Assembly: GCF_003208435.1 (NCBI RefSeq)
Contig: NZ_QKMF01000012.1
Coordinates: forward strand, 1-64,000
DNA: 64,000 nt
Direction: 5' to 3'
Source of the DNA: Pelagimonas varians
Lineage (GTDB): Bacteria; Pseudomonadota; Alphaproteobacteria; Rhodobacterales; Rhodobacteraceae
In this document: positions 43,413 to 51,912 of the stretch, one piece after another
Numbering within the stretch: the stretch's first letter is position 1
Layout of the letters: each line of letters opens with the position of its first letter
Translations under genes and position numbers: made by a program
The notes under the pieces: model-generated
What the model saw: only the letters and a program-made list of their open reading frames with translations
What the model was told of the DNA's origin: nothing
Database searches by the model: none

Positions 43413-43635
43413 GATCTCTCCTGTTTTTCTCAAGGTTCACATATGCCCGTGGAAACTGAAATACGAGGGAGTTTTTCTTGATTTTTTTCCCCAACGCGCA
43501 ATCCTGCTGGCGTGAATTTCGATGATCGGGACCCAAGCGGATATTTTACCGTCCGGTCCTGAGAGGCGATTGTCACAGGGCGGCCGCGTGCAATGCGAGG
43601 CCTGGAAAAACAGATTGAGAAAGGAGCACGGACTC

Positions 43636-43842
43636 ATGCCTTCAGGCACCGTGAAATGGTTTAATACCACAAAAGGCTACGGCTTTATTGCCCCCGATGA
43701 TGGCGGAAAAGACGTATTTGTTCACATCTCGGCGGTTGAACGTTCCGGCTTAACCGGCTTGGCCGACGATCAAAAAGTTAATTTTGAACTGCAAGAGAAC
43801 CGCGATGGGCGGGTTATGGCTTCGGATCTGGAACTTATATAA
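43636..43842 (+). CDS. Cold shock protein
   Basis: The product has 68 residues: GTVKWFNTTKGYGFIAPDDG (RNP1 is KGYGFI) and DVFVHISAVERSGL (RNP2 VFVHI), ending MASDLELI. It binds single-stranded RNA. The start at 43636 follows AAAGGAG. The gap back to the divergent ArsC-like gene leaves room for a long leader, which cold-shock genes often use for control. Confidence 0.93.
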   Translation: MPSGTVKWFNTTKGYGFIAPDDGGKDVFVHISAVERSGLTGLADDQKVNFELQENRDGRVMASDLELI

Positions 43843-43870
43843 CCATCTGTAAAAAAACAAGAATGACAAA

Positions 43871-43907
43871 GCGGGCCGTTTCCCGTTGGTTTTGGCCCGC
43901 AGATTTT
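43871..43907 (+). terminator. Possible terminator after the cold shock gene
   Basis: GCGGGCC (43871-43877) and GGCCCGC (43894-43900) form a stem with a 16-nt loop, followed by AGATTTT. The long loop lowers confidence. Confidence 0.45.
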
Positions 43908-44000
43908 CAAACGATCCAGAGCATTCAAATTAATGTCTATCTGGATAGAGCAACAGTCAGCCTACCTTCCGTGCTAGTTTACCTTGGGGGTGATAAAAGC

Positions 44001-44327
44001 ATGATAGGCCGAGCCATGAAGTCTCAGATATTCAACATTTTCCTCGCCATTCTTGTGTGCGGAAGCATTGTGTTCGCTGCGCATTCGATCCCGCCGCTGA
44101 CCCAGCCAACGGCACCAAGCGTTGCGAAACACGTCAACAGCCGCGCCGCGAATTTCAACGCGGTAGACTTTTGTGCTTCGGCTTTGTCAGGCGTAGATTG
44201 TGGTTGCTTTTCGCAAAAAGCGGCCGAAATCCTGTCGACCGAAAACGACCGCGTCATGGGATTTGCCTATGCCAACCCAATTGATCTTGCCATTTCCCAA
44301 GGTCAAGAGAGCTGCTCTGGAACTTAG
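44001..44327 (+). CDS. Small membrane-anchored cysteine protein, unknown
   Basis: The product has 108 residues. One N-terminal hydrophobic helix (SQIFNIFLAILVCGSIVFAA) is followed by a soluble part with DFCASALSGVDCGCFSQKAA and a late QESCSGT. Four clustered cysteines point to a disulfide or metal site outside the membrane. It matches no family I recognise. GGGGGTGATA precedes ATG 44001; ATG 44016 is an alternative. Its end overlaps the converging metR by four bases. Confidence 0.55.
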   Translation: MIGRAMKSQIFNIFLAILVCGSIVFAAHSIPPLTQPTAPSVAKHVNSRAANFNAVDFCASALSGVDCGCFSQKAAEILSTENDRVMGFAYANPIDLAISQGQESCSGT

Positions 44328-45229
44328 GCTTGTTGCAGACGTAGCGCTTCGGCACCGGCCCGTTCAATCAATTCTTGCACAAACGGTTTGTCCAGATCTT
44401 CTGTCCGCGTCGCAGCATACAGGCGTTTGGTTAAGCCGCCCGCAGTCAGGGGCCGGGTTACATAATCCGAGCTGTATTTCACTTCGCGCACCACCCAGTC
44501 CGGCAAAACAGCCACGCCTCGGTTTGACGCGACCAAAAGCAGGATAACCGCTGTCAACTCGACCTGACGGATGCTGGCAGGCTCCACCTTGGCTGGCGTT
44601 AATAGCTGGCTGAATACATCCAGACGGGACCGTTCGACCGGATAGGTAATCAAGGTTTGACCGCGAAAGTCTTCGGCCTCGATATAGTCTTTGGCGGCCA
44701 AAGGATGGCTCGACGCCGCAACAAAAACCGGACTGTAATCAAATAGCGGGGTGAATGTCACACCGGCAATGTCCTCTGGATCAGAGGAAATGACCACATC
44801 AACCTCTTCTTTTTTTAACGCTGGCAGAGCGTCAAAAGCCAATCCGGGGCGAATATCCACATCAACATCCGGCCAGATCTTTCGGAACCCTTCCAGCACT
44901 GGAAACAGCCATTCAAAACAAGCATGACATTCAATTGCGATATGCATCCGCCCCGAACTGCCTGCCCGCAGGCCCATAAATTCTTCTTGCAGCGCCTCGA
45001 CTTGCGGCAAAACCTGTTCAGCCAAACGCAGCAATCGTTTGCCCGCCGCCGACAGCTTAAGCGGTTTGGACCGGCGTACAAACAGCTCGACTCCGGCTTG
45101 GTCCTCAAGCCCCTTGATCTGATGGCTCAATGCAGATTGCGTAATATTGAGCTGATCTGCTGCCTTCGCAAGACCGCCACAATCATGTATTGCCTTGACC
45201 GTCCGCAGATGGCGAAACTCGATATGCAT
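44324..45229 (-). CDS. metR: LysR-family regulator of methionine genes, MetR type
   Basis: The product has 301 residues. Its DNA-binding domain contains LNITQSALSHQIKGLEDQ and its effector domain includes VDVVISSDPEDIAGV and GVAVLPDWVV. The divergent neighbour is metF, and a perfect MetR recognition site lies between them, which is strong support for MetR. Known MetR proteins use homocysteine as coactivator. Confidence 0.88.
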   Translation of the reverse strand: MHIEFRHLRTVKAIHDCGGLAKAADQLNITQSALSHQIKGLEDQAGVELFVRRSKPLKLSAAGKRLLRLAEQVLPQVEALQEEFMGLRAGSSGRMHIAIECHACFEWLFPVLEGFRKIWPDVDVDIRPGLAFDALPALKKEEVDVVISSDPEDIAGVTFTPLFDYSPVFVAASSHPLAAKDYIEAEDFRGQTLITYPVERSRLDVFSQLLTPAKVEPASIRQVELTAVILLLVASNRGVAVLPDWVVREVKYSSDYVTRPLTAGGLTKRLYAATRTEDLDKPFVQELIERAGAEALRLQQA

Positions 45230-45257
45230 ATCAGCCTCATATTAGTGATGAGAATTA

Positions 45258-45270
45258 TGAATTTGCTTCA
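45258..45270. promoter_or_regulatory. MetR binding site
   Basis: TGAATTTGCTTCA fits the MetR consensus TGAA-N5-TTCA exactly and lies in the 114-bp gap between divergent metR and metF. Confidence 0.8.
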
Positions 45271-45343
45271 GCAATGTCAAAATGCGATAAGCAATGCAAG
45301 CCGACAAATGACCTGACACAGGTCGAGACACAGGACTAAACCG

Positions 45344-46207
45344 ATGCGCCCGCAGATTTCATTTGAATTTTTCCCTCCCCGTAACGTTGAAGGTACCTTC
45401 CGTCTTTGGGATGCGGTTCAGGTTTTGGCCCCTCTAGACCCGCGTTTTGTTTCCGTCACCTATGGTGCCGGCGGCACGACGCGCGATCTGACCCGTGATG
45501 TTGTGGCGACCTTGCACAAACATTCCGGCCTCGCGACGGCTGCGCATCTGACATGCGTCGATGCCACCCGCGCGGAAACGCTGGCCATTGCACAGGACTT
45601 TGCCGCCGCTGGCGTATCCGACATTGTGGCCCTGCGCGGCGATCCTCCAAAGGGCGCAAACGGATTTGAACCGCACCCCGATGGGTTTGCCAATTCGGTT
45701 GAGTTGATTGAGGCCCTTGCCGACACCGGTGAATTCAACATCCGCGTCGGGGCATACCCTGATATCCACCCCGAGGCTGCGAATGCGCAGGCTGATATCG
45801 ACTGGCTCAAACGCAAGCTTGACGCAGGTGCCAGTGAAGCACTGACCCAGTTCTTCTTTGAGGCCGAGACATTCCTGCGCTTCCGCGATTCCTGCGCCAA
45901 GGCCGGCATCGACAAACAAATCATTCCCGGTATTTTGCCGATTGAAAACTGGAAAGGCGCACGCAATTTCGCCCAGCGCTGCGGCACACCGATCCCGACA
46001 TGGGTCGATGATGCCTTTGGCAAAGCCGCCCGCGATGGCCGCGAAGACCTTTTGGCGACGGCTATTTGTACCGAGCTGTGCAGCGAGTTGCTGGACGAAG
46101 GCGTTGAAAACCTGCATTTCTACACACTTAACCGTCCCGAGTTAACCCGCGATGTCTGTTTTGCGTTGGGCGTAACACCCAAAGCAAAATTGGAAAATGT
46201 TGCCTAG
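45344..46207 (+). CDS. metF: 5,10-Methylenetetrahydrofolate reductase
   Basis: The product has 287 residues and is the FAD barrel enzyme that makes 5-methyltetrahydrofolate for methionine synthesis. The motifs are QISFEFFPPRN at the N-terminus, SVTYGAGGTTRDLT, AAHLTCVDATRAET, ALRGDPPKG, and TQFFFEAETFLRF with IPGILPIENW. It is divergent from metR and ends at a terminator. Confidence 0.97.
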   Translation: MRPQISFEFFPPRNVEGTFRLWDAVQVLAPLDPRFVSVTYGAGGTTRDLTRDVVATLHKHSGLATAAHLTCVDATRAETLAIAQDFAAAGVSDIVALRGDPPKGANGFEPHPDGFANSVELIEALADTGEFNIRVGAYPDIHPEAANAQADIDWLKRKLDAGASEALTQFFFEAETFLRFRDSCAKAGIDKQIIPGILPIENWKGARNFAQRCGTPIPTWVDDAFGKAARDGREDLLATAICTELCSELLDEGVENLHFYTLNRPELTRDVCFALGVTPKAKLENVA

Positions 46208-46250
46208 AGTTTTCATTTTCACGCCACATTCAGGCCTCTTGACTAGGCGA

Positions 46251-46286
46251 CAACACCTCTGACGAATAATTCAGAGGTGTTGTTTT
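46251..46286 (+). terminator. Terminator after metF
   Basis: CAACACCTCTGA (46251-46262) pairs exactly with TCAGAGGTGTTG (46271-46282), loop 8, then four Ts. Confidence 0.88.
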
Positions 46287-46459
46287 GCGCAATTTCATTC
46301 GAAGATTTGTCTTGGCCTTCTGCGACTTTGCGCTGCCTACACGTGCGTGTTCGGGTTTGGTTTCTTGCTAACTCTGCCCTTTTCGCTGACCCGCAATTCC
46401 TTTGATCTGGTTTCCATCGGGTTCACCGCAATTGCTGTTTTGCTGTCGTTTAGCCTGTT
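46287..46459 (+). other. Region with a start-less membrane-protein-like frame
   Basis: A plus-strand frame from about 46310 to a TAA near 46505 encodes VFGFGFLLTLPFSLTRNSFD followed by LVSIGFTAIAVLLSFSLLWP, two apparent membrane helices, but it has no good start codon; a GTG near 46351 is the only option. It runs into the out-of-frame membrane ORF at 46460. The two could be halves of one frame-shifted gene. Confidence 0.35.
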
Positions 46460-46729
46460 GTGGCCCCCGCAACCCCAAAATGGATCAGCAACCCCAACGG
46501 GTTAAGGCACCTTTTGGCCAATGCGGTTATTTTGATCCTATTGCCAGTCTCGTTTTGTATGCCGCCGATTTTTCTGGTGATGTCTTTGGGTTTGGAACAG
46601 CCAATGGCAACCGACCTGATTTGGTTGTCTGCGGGACCACCGATCGTCGGCCTTGGCCTATGCTGGTGGCTGGCTTTAGGCTTGGCATTGTGGCCGCGCC
46701 CCGAAGACACCTCCGGGGCATTCGTCTAA
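46460..46729 (+). CDS. Possible small membrane protein
   Basis: The product has 89 residues with two helices (ANAVILILLPVSFCMPPIFL and LIWLSAGPPIVGLGLCWWLA). It starts with GTG inside the end of the preceding out-of-frame stretch and stops 5 bases before the converging BKACE gene. No family was recognised and no strong ribosome site is seen. It may be a small gene or the 3' half of a broken one. Confidence 0.35.
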   Translation: MAPATPKWISNPNGLRHLLANAVILILLPVSFCMPPIFLVMSLGLEQPMATDLIWLSAGPPIVGLGLCWWLALGLALWPRPEDTSGAFV

Positions 46730-46733
46730 GACA

Positions 46734-47645
46734 TCAAACCGGTGCGCGCTTGGTCAACCCGAGCTTGTCGCGCACCTCATTGGGCCCGATCACCCGCGCA
46801 CCCATACCTTCAATAACGCCTCGTGACCGTTCAACCAGCTGCGCATTGGTGGCCAAAACCCCTTTGTCGAGCCATAGGTTATCCTCAAGCCCAACACGAA
46901 CATTCCCGCCTGCCAAAACCGACGCGGCAGTATAGGCCATCTGGTTGCGGCCTAGACCAAAGGCACTAAAGGTCCAATCCTCAGGCACATTATTTACCAT
47001 CGCCATAAAAGTGTTCAGATCGTCCGGCGCGCCCCAAGGCACCCCCATACAAAGCTGCACAAGGGCCGGACTATCCAGCACACCTTCTTTGACCAACTCC
47101 TTGGCAAACCACAGATGTCCGGTGTCAAAGGCCTCGATTTCGGGCTTGACCCCAAGATCGGTCATCATCTTGCCCATTGCCCGCAACATGCCCGGTGTAT
47201 TGGTCATGACATAATCCGCCTCAGCGAAATTCATCGTACCGCAGTCCAATGTGCAAATCTCTGGCAGGCATTCGGCCACATGGGCCACCCGTTCAGCTGC
47301 ACCGATCATATCCGTCGCCGCAGCGTTGACCGGAAAGGGTGCATCAGTCGGGCCAAACACAATGTCGCCGCCCATGCCAGCGGTCAGGTTCAAAACCACA
47401 TCAACGTCCGAGTCGCGAATGCGATCTGTCAATTCACGATAGAGCTTCAAATCACGCGATGGCGCACCGGTCTCGGGATCGCGCACATGGCAATGCACAA
47501 TCGCGGCCCCAGCTTTCGCAGCTTCAATCGCACTGTCAGCAATTTGCTGTGGCGAACGCGGCACATGGGGGCTGCGGTCTTGGGTACTGCCAGAACCAGT
47601 AACAGCGGCGGTGATGAAAACCTCACGGTTCATAGTCAAAGGCAT
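46734..47645 (-). CDS. Beta-keto acid cleavage enzyme (BKACE)
   Basis: The product has 303 residues and belongs to the DUF849 / 3-keto-5-aminohexanoate cleavage family. The zinc-binding HCHVRDPETGAPSRDL motif is near residue 50, with LNLTAGMGGDIVF and FSAFGLGRNQMAYTAAS later. The family uses acetyl-CoA to split beta-keto acids into acetoacetate and an acyl-CoA; dehydrocarnitine is one known substrate group. The start has AAAGGAGG 6 bases upstream. It lies in a minus-strand run with an enoyl-CoA hydratase and ligase. Confidence 0.88.
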   Translation of the reverse strand: MPLTMNREVFITAAVTGSGSTQDRSPHVPRSPQQIADSAIEAAKAGAAIVHCHVRDPETGAPSRDLKLYRELTDRIRDSDVDVVLNLTAGMGGDIVFGPTDAPFPVNAAATDMIGAAERVAHVAECLPEICTLDCGTMNFAEADYVMTNTPGMLRAMGKMMTDLGVKPEIEAFDTGHLWFAKELVKEGVLDSPALVQLCMGVPWGAPDDLNTFMAMVNNVPEDWTFSAFGLGRNQMAYTAASVLAGGNVRVGLEDNLWLDKGVLATNAQLVERSRGVIEGMGARVIGPNEVRDKLGLTKRAPV

Positions 47646-47751
47646 AACAGCCTCCTTTCCTTCAACGTTTGAGCCATTGGCCTCAAGTTGGGTACAGCAC
47701 AGGGCGGGATGTTGGGTGGGGCGATGCTTGCAAAGCGAGCGTCAGACAGCA

Positions 47752-48534
47752 TCACCGCCCAGTCCAAACCGGATCACGCTTTTCAGCAAAGGCCTTCGCC
47801 CCCTCCAGTTGATCTTCGGAACGATACAATTTCTCAACTGTTTCAAACTGCGATTTGGTAATTTTGTTCAACGCATCTTGAAACTTCATGTCTTCTGCCT
47901 CGCGCACCACTTCCTTGATGGCTGCATAAACCAATGGTGGACCCGAGGCCAAAACATCCGCCATCTCCCGCGCCTTTTCCATCAGTTGATCGGCTGGGTG
48001 AATCTGGTTGATCATCCCCCAGCGCGCAGCCTCTTCTGCATCCAGCCACCGACCGGTGAACAACATCTCCATCGCAATATGATAAGGAATGCGCTTGGGC
48101 AGTTTAATGCTTGCGGCGTCGGCAACAGTACCAGACCGAATTTCCGGCAAGGCAAAACTGGCGTGATCTGCCGCAAGAATAATGTCGCCCGACAGCGCCA
48201 GCTCCAACCCGCCTCCACAGCAAATTCCGTTCACGGCCATAATCACCGGCTTGTTCAATCCGCGTAACTCCTGCAGACCGCCAAAGCCGCCCACGCCATA
48301 GTCTCCGTCAACCGCATCGCCATCAGCTGCGGCCTTTAGATCCCAGCCCGGACAAAAGAACTTGTCGCCGGCTCCGGTGACCAAAGCCACCCGCAGCTCG
48401 GGATCATCGCGAAACTCTGTGAACACCCCACCCATAATCCGGCTCGTCGCCAGATCGATAGCATTGGCTTTGGGGCGATCCAAAGTCACCTCCAGCACAT
48501 GTCCGCGCCGCGCTGTTCGAATGGGTCCTGTCAT
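47752..48534 (-). CDS. Enoyl-CoA hydratase family protein (CaiD-like)
   Basis: The product has 260 residues with the crotonase fold: HVLEVTLDRPKANAID, VTGAGDKFFCPGWDLKAAAD, VNGICCGGGLELALSGDIIL (oxyanion GGG) and FALPEIRSGTVADAAS with the catalytic Glu. Its C-terminus resembles carnitinyl-CoA dehydratase. In this cluster it is a good candidate to hydrate crotonobetainyl-CoA or a similar enoyl-CoA. The start overlaps the stop of the upstream ligase gene (ATGA). Confidence 0.82.
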   Translation of the reverse strand: MTGPIRTARRGHVLEVTLDRPKANAIDLATSRIMGGVFTEFRDDPELRVALVTGAGDKFFCPGWDLKAAADGDAVDGDYGVGGFGGLQELRGLNKPVIMAVNGICCGGGLELALSGDIILAADHASFALPEIRSGTVADAASIKLPKRIPYHIAMEMLFTGRWLDAEEAARWGMINQIHPADQLMEKAREMADVLASGPPLVYAAIKEVVREAEDMKFQDALNKITKSQFETVEKLYRSEDQLEGAKAFAEKRDPVWTGR

Positions 48535-50618
48535 GACCGCTCCTCTAATCTGATCAATGCATCCACTGCGACAGCCCGATCCGGGCAACACAACAATGGG
48601 TTTATTTCCACTTCAGCCACATGGTCTGCATGGGCTGTTACAAAATCTTGCACCGCAATTACCGCTTGGGCAATCGCGGTGACATCAGCGGCCTGAGCAC
48701 CGCGAAACCCGTTTATCAAAGGGGCCAACCGCAATCTGTGCAAGGCTTGCCCGATGTCTTGCTCCGAAACTGGCAGCAACATCGAAACCGTGTCTTGCAG
48801 TATTTCTGTCAAAACACCTCCGGCCCCCAAAGTCAGCACAAACCCATGCGCCGGATCATGAACCACGCCTATCAACAACTCGACCACAGCGCCGTCAATC
48901 ATTTGCTCAATCAAATAGCCTTGGGCCGCCATTTCTTCTGCAGCATCCTCAACCGATTGCACGGACGCAAGCCCGAGCTTGACCGCACCGGCTTCGGTTT
49001 TGTGGGCAAACCCTTCGCCTTTCAAAACCACAGGAAATCCGACTTCGACGGCAGCCAACGCCGCCTCTTGCGGCGTCTGAACCCGTTGCAGTTTTGGCAC
49101 ATCCAAGCCGAACGCAGCCAGTGTTTGCTTTGCCTGCGCCTCAACCAAAACACCACTTCTATCGTCAAGCTGGGAAGTTAGGAGCACGACCGCCTCTGAA
49201 CCGGACACAATCTTGCGCCTCAAAACAGGAGTTCGAGACACCGCCGATTGACCAAGCCACGCGGCGGCGGCGATGCCTTCCAATGCTTCTGCAACACCGC
49301 ACAGTGGAACCACGCCGCGTGCCATCAAATCCTTTGCGACGGCTTCTGGCATGTTTTCAGGCAAACTGGCCAGTACAGCCATCGGCCGCTTTGTATCTTT
49401 GGCAGTCTCGTCAATGGCTGAAGTCACCAAATCCCATTGCGGGGCCTCGCATCTATCCAGCCTTGGAAAATCCAACACAACAAGGCCCAGTGACACATCA
49501 CTTTGGTCCATCATCGCGGTGAAACAAGACTGCAGAGCGTCTTGATCCCCCCATATATAGGTATGATAATCCAAAGGGTTGGCCAGCGCGACCTTTGCAC
49601 CCAAGGCTGATCGAAGCGCCGATTTCTGAACAGTTCCAAGCGGAGGAAAGGTCAGGCCAGTTCCCAGAACGCTATCTGCCATCAAGCTGGCTTCGCCGCC
49701 GGAACAAGACATCGAAGCAATTTGCCCGTTTGCCAAAGGACCAACGCAGTGCAACAGCTTGAGCGCTTCCAACATCCCCGCCAGCGACCCGACCTGCGCG
49801 ATACCCAAGCGGGCAAGCAATGCACGCGCGCCTGCATTTGATCCCGCCAGCGACGCCGTATGGGACACCGCAGCGGCGTTGGCTTGATCGGAGGCACCAA
49901 TTTTGAGCGCAACAATGTGTTTGCCTAAATCGTCAGCCCGCCGCGCCAAAGCCTCGAAACCTGCAACATCCGCAATGCCTTCGATGTGCAGCCCCAAGCA
50001 AGAAACGCGCGGATCATCCAGAACGCTCATGCCCAATTCGGCAAGATCGGTTTGCGCCTGATTGCCAACGGTTCCCAAATAGGCAATCGGTACGCCGCGC
50101 GTTTGCATTGTCAAGTTCAACGCGATGTTCGAACTTTGGGTCAAAATCGCAACGCCGCTGTCGACCCGCAACATCCCGTGCTGATCGGGCCAAAGCGCCG
50201 CGCCATCCAATGCGTTGACGAACCCGTAGCAATTTGGGCCCAAAATGCGCATCTGCCCCGCCGCCTTTAACAGCGCCTGCTGCAAAGCTGGACCATTTTT
50301 CAGTTCCGCCTGAGCCTCTTGAAAACCTGAGGCAAAACACACCGCACCACCGGCTCCGCGCGCCGCCAATTGCCGAATAATGTCGACCGTCAACTGCCGG
50401 TTTACGCCGACAAATGCCGCATCCGGGGCATCTGGCAAAGTATCAACATCAGCATAGGCAGGTAGCCCCGCAACTTCGGGCTTCTTGGGATGAACGGGCC
50501 AAATATCCCCCGTGAACCCGATCTTTTTGCATTCCTCGATTACGTTAAGACACCAAGCCCCGCCGCCGATCACAGCGATGGACTTTGGCTGCAACAAACG
50601 CGCCATACTATTGGTCAT
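48531..50618 (-). CDS. ADP-forming acyl-CoA synthetase (acetate-CoA ligase family, alpha-beta fusion)
   Basis: The product has 695 residues. The N-terminal CoA-binding domain opens with LLQPKSIAVIGGGAW and ends with NCYGFVNALDGAALWP. Next come two succinyl-CoA-ligase-like domains with AVSHTASLAGSNAG, which holds the phosphohistidine of ACD enzymes, and a C-terminal ATP-grasp domain (FPVVLKGEGFAHKTEAGAVK, EINPLLC). It activates an acid with CoA at the cost of ATP or GTP. It is transcribed with the enoyl-CoA hydratase. Confidence 0.87.
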   Translation of the reverse strand: MTNSMARLLQPKSIAVIGGGAWCLNVIEECKKIGFTGDIWPVHPKKPEVAGLPAYADVDTLPDAPDAAFVGVNRQLTVDIIRQLAARGAGGAVCFASGFQEAQAELKNGPALQQALLKAAGQMRILGPNCYGFVNALDGAALWPDQHGMLRVDSGVAILTQSSNIALNLTMQTRGVPIAYLGTVGNQAQTDLAELGMSVLDDPRVSCLGLHIEGIADVAGFEALARRADDLGKHIVALKIGASDQANAAAVSHTASLAGSNAGARALLARLGIAQVGSLAGMLEALKLLHCVGPLANGQIASMSCSGGEASLMADSVLGTGLTFPPLGTVQKSALRSALGAKVALANPLDYHTYIWGDQDALQSCFTAMMDQSDVSLGLVVLDFPRLDRCEAPQWDLVTSAIDETAKDTKRPMAVLASLPENMPEAVAKDLMARGVVPLCGVAEALEGIAAAAWLGQSAVSRTPVLRRKIVSGSEAVVLLTSQLDDRSGVLVEAQAKQTLAAFGLDVPKLQRVQTPQEAALAAVEVGFPVVLKGEGFAHKTEAGAVKLGLASVQSVEDAAEEMAAQGYLIEQMIDGAVVELLIGVVHDPAHGFVLTLGAGGVLTEILQDTVSMLLPVSEQDIGQALHRLRLAPLINGFRGAQAADVTAIAQAVIAVQDFVTAHADHVAEVEINPLLCCPDRAVAVDALIRLEERS

Positions 50619-50638
50619 AGACCCTCACAACCTGCGCT

Positions 50639-50684
50639 CCAAATTCCGTCAACGGAATTTGCAAATTTCATGCATGAAATTTGG
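50639..50684. repeat. Compound palindromic element, copy A
   Basis: Two 20-bp palindromes sit 2 bp apart: AAATTCCGTCAACGGAATTT (50641-50660, arms of 9) and AAATTTCATGCATGAAATTT (50663-50682, perfect). The outer bases CC and GG extend the symmetry. It fills the gap between two minus-strand genes. A second element of the same design lies at 61677-61724. Confidence 0.8.
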
Positions 50685-50697
50685 TCCAGCCGCACGA

Positions 50698-51858
50698 TCA
50701 GGCCCCCAATGGCCGGAACAGTTCCCGGCTGATGATGTGTCGCTGGATCTCGGACGTCCCGTCCCAAATCCGTTCAACCCGCGCATCCCGCCAAAACCGT
50801 TCAATCGGAAAGTCATCCATCAACCCCATGCCGCCAAAAATTTGCAACGTGGTGTCCGTCACCCGCGCCAGCATTTCGGATGCATGAAGCTTGGCCGAGG
50901 CAATTTCACGGTTCGCAGGCAACCCTTGATCCAACCGCCACGCCCCCGCCAACGTCAACCAATCCGCCGCGTCAATCTCGGTGATCATATCCGCCACTTG
51001 AAAGCTAACGCCTTGGAACTTGGCAATCGCTTGCCCGAACTGTTTGCGCTCTGCTGCATATTCAACAGCATAGTCAAAACACCGCCGTGCCCGACCGACG
51101 CAAAAGGCCGCAACAGTCAGCCGTGTTGCATACAGCCATTCGTTCATCACTTCGAATCCGCCGTCGACCTGCCCCAGCACCTGTGCATCGGGCAAACGGC
51201 AATCATCAAAGGTCAAAATACAGTTTTTGTAGCCTTTGTGGCTGACCGAATTGTACCCGTCGCGGACTTCGAACCCCGGATGGCCACGGTCCACCAGAAA
51301 ACAGGTGATTCGCTTTTTGGGGCCCTTGGGCGTTTCATCGACGCCTGTTGCAATGAAGACGATAAAGAAATCAGCGTGTTCAGCCCCAGAGATAAAATGT
51401 TTGGATCCGTTCACGACCCAATCGCCGCCGCTCCGCACGGCTTGGCATTTCATACCGCGCACGTCCGAACCGGCGTCCGGTTCCGTCATCGCCAATGCGT
51501 CCATCCGGTCCCCGCGCACGGCGGGCAGCAAGTATTTTTCCCGCTGTTCGCCCTCGCAGGCCATCAAGATGTTTTGCGGGCGGCCAAAAAAATGTGTCAG
51601 CGCCATTGATCCACGCCCGAGTTCGCGCTCGACCAAAGTGAAATCCATATGGCTCAGCCCTGCACCGCCAACTTCTTCAGGAAAGTTACAGGCGTAGAAC
51701 CCCAAATCGATGCATTTTTGTTTGATTCGCAAACCTAGCTCATGCGGGACTATTCCAGTTCGTTCGACTTCGGCCTCATGCGGATAAATCTCTTTTTCGA
51801 CAAAGCTGCGAACCGTCGAAACGATCATCTCTTGTTCTTCGGACAATCCAAAATGCAT
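50698..51858 (-). CDS. Acyl-CoA dehydrogenase
   Basis: The product has 386 residues with the usual three-domain layout. Signatures are ALAMTEPDAGSDVRGMKCQA (FAD binding), WVVNGSKHFISGAEHADFF, AERKQFGQAIAKFQGVSFQV and GGMGLMDDFPIERFWRD with the ending RIWDGTSEIQRHI. At the position of the catalytic base (usually YEGTSE) this enzyme has Asp. ATG at 51858 was chosen on homology; the frame extends far upstream into the regulator gene region. Confidence 0.9.
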   Translation of the reverse strand: MHFGLSEEQEMIVSTVRSFVEKEIYPHEAEVERTGIVPHELGLRIKQKCIDLGFYACNFPEEVGGAGLSHMDFTLVERELGRGSMALTHFFGRPQNILMACEGEQREKYLLPAVRGDRMDALAMTEPDAGSDVRGMKCQAVRSGGDWVVNGSKHFISGAEHADFFIVFIATGVDETPKGPKKRITCFLVDRGHPGFEVRDGYNSVSHKGYKNCILTFDDCRLPDAQVLGQVDGGFEVMNEWLYATRLTVAAFCVGRARRCFDYAVEYAAERKQFGQAIAKFQGVSFQVADMITEIDAADWLTLAGAWRLDQGLPANREIASAKLHASEMLARVTDTTLQIFGGMGLMDDFPIERFWRDARVERIWDGTSEIQRHIISRELFRPLGA

Positions 51859-51912
51859 GCGCGTTTTCCTATACTGGTCACGAAATGTAACTTTGCCTCG
51901 CGCATTTTTATC

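Noticed and set aside
45434-46117. 227-residue minus-strand open frame inside metF
   Set aside because: It is antisense to MetF and has no supporting features.
50512-51609. 365-residue plus-strand open frame across the acyl-CoA dehydrogenase
   Set aside because: It runs through the palindromic element and is antisense to a conserved enzyme.
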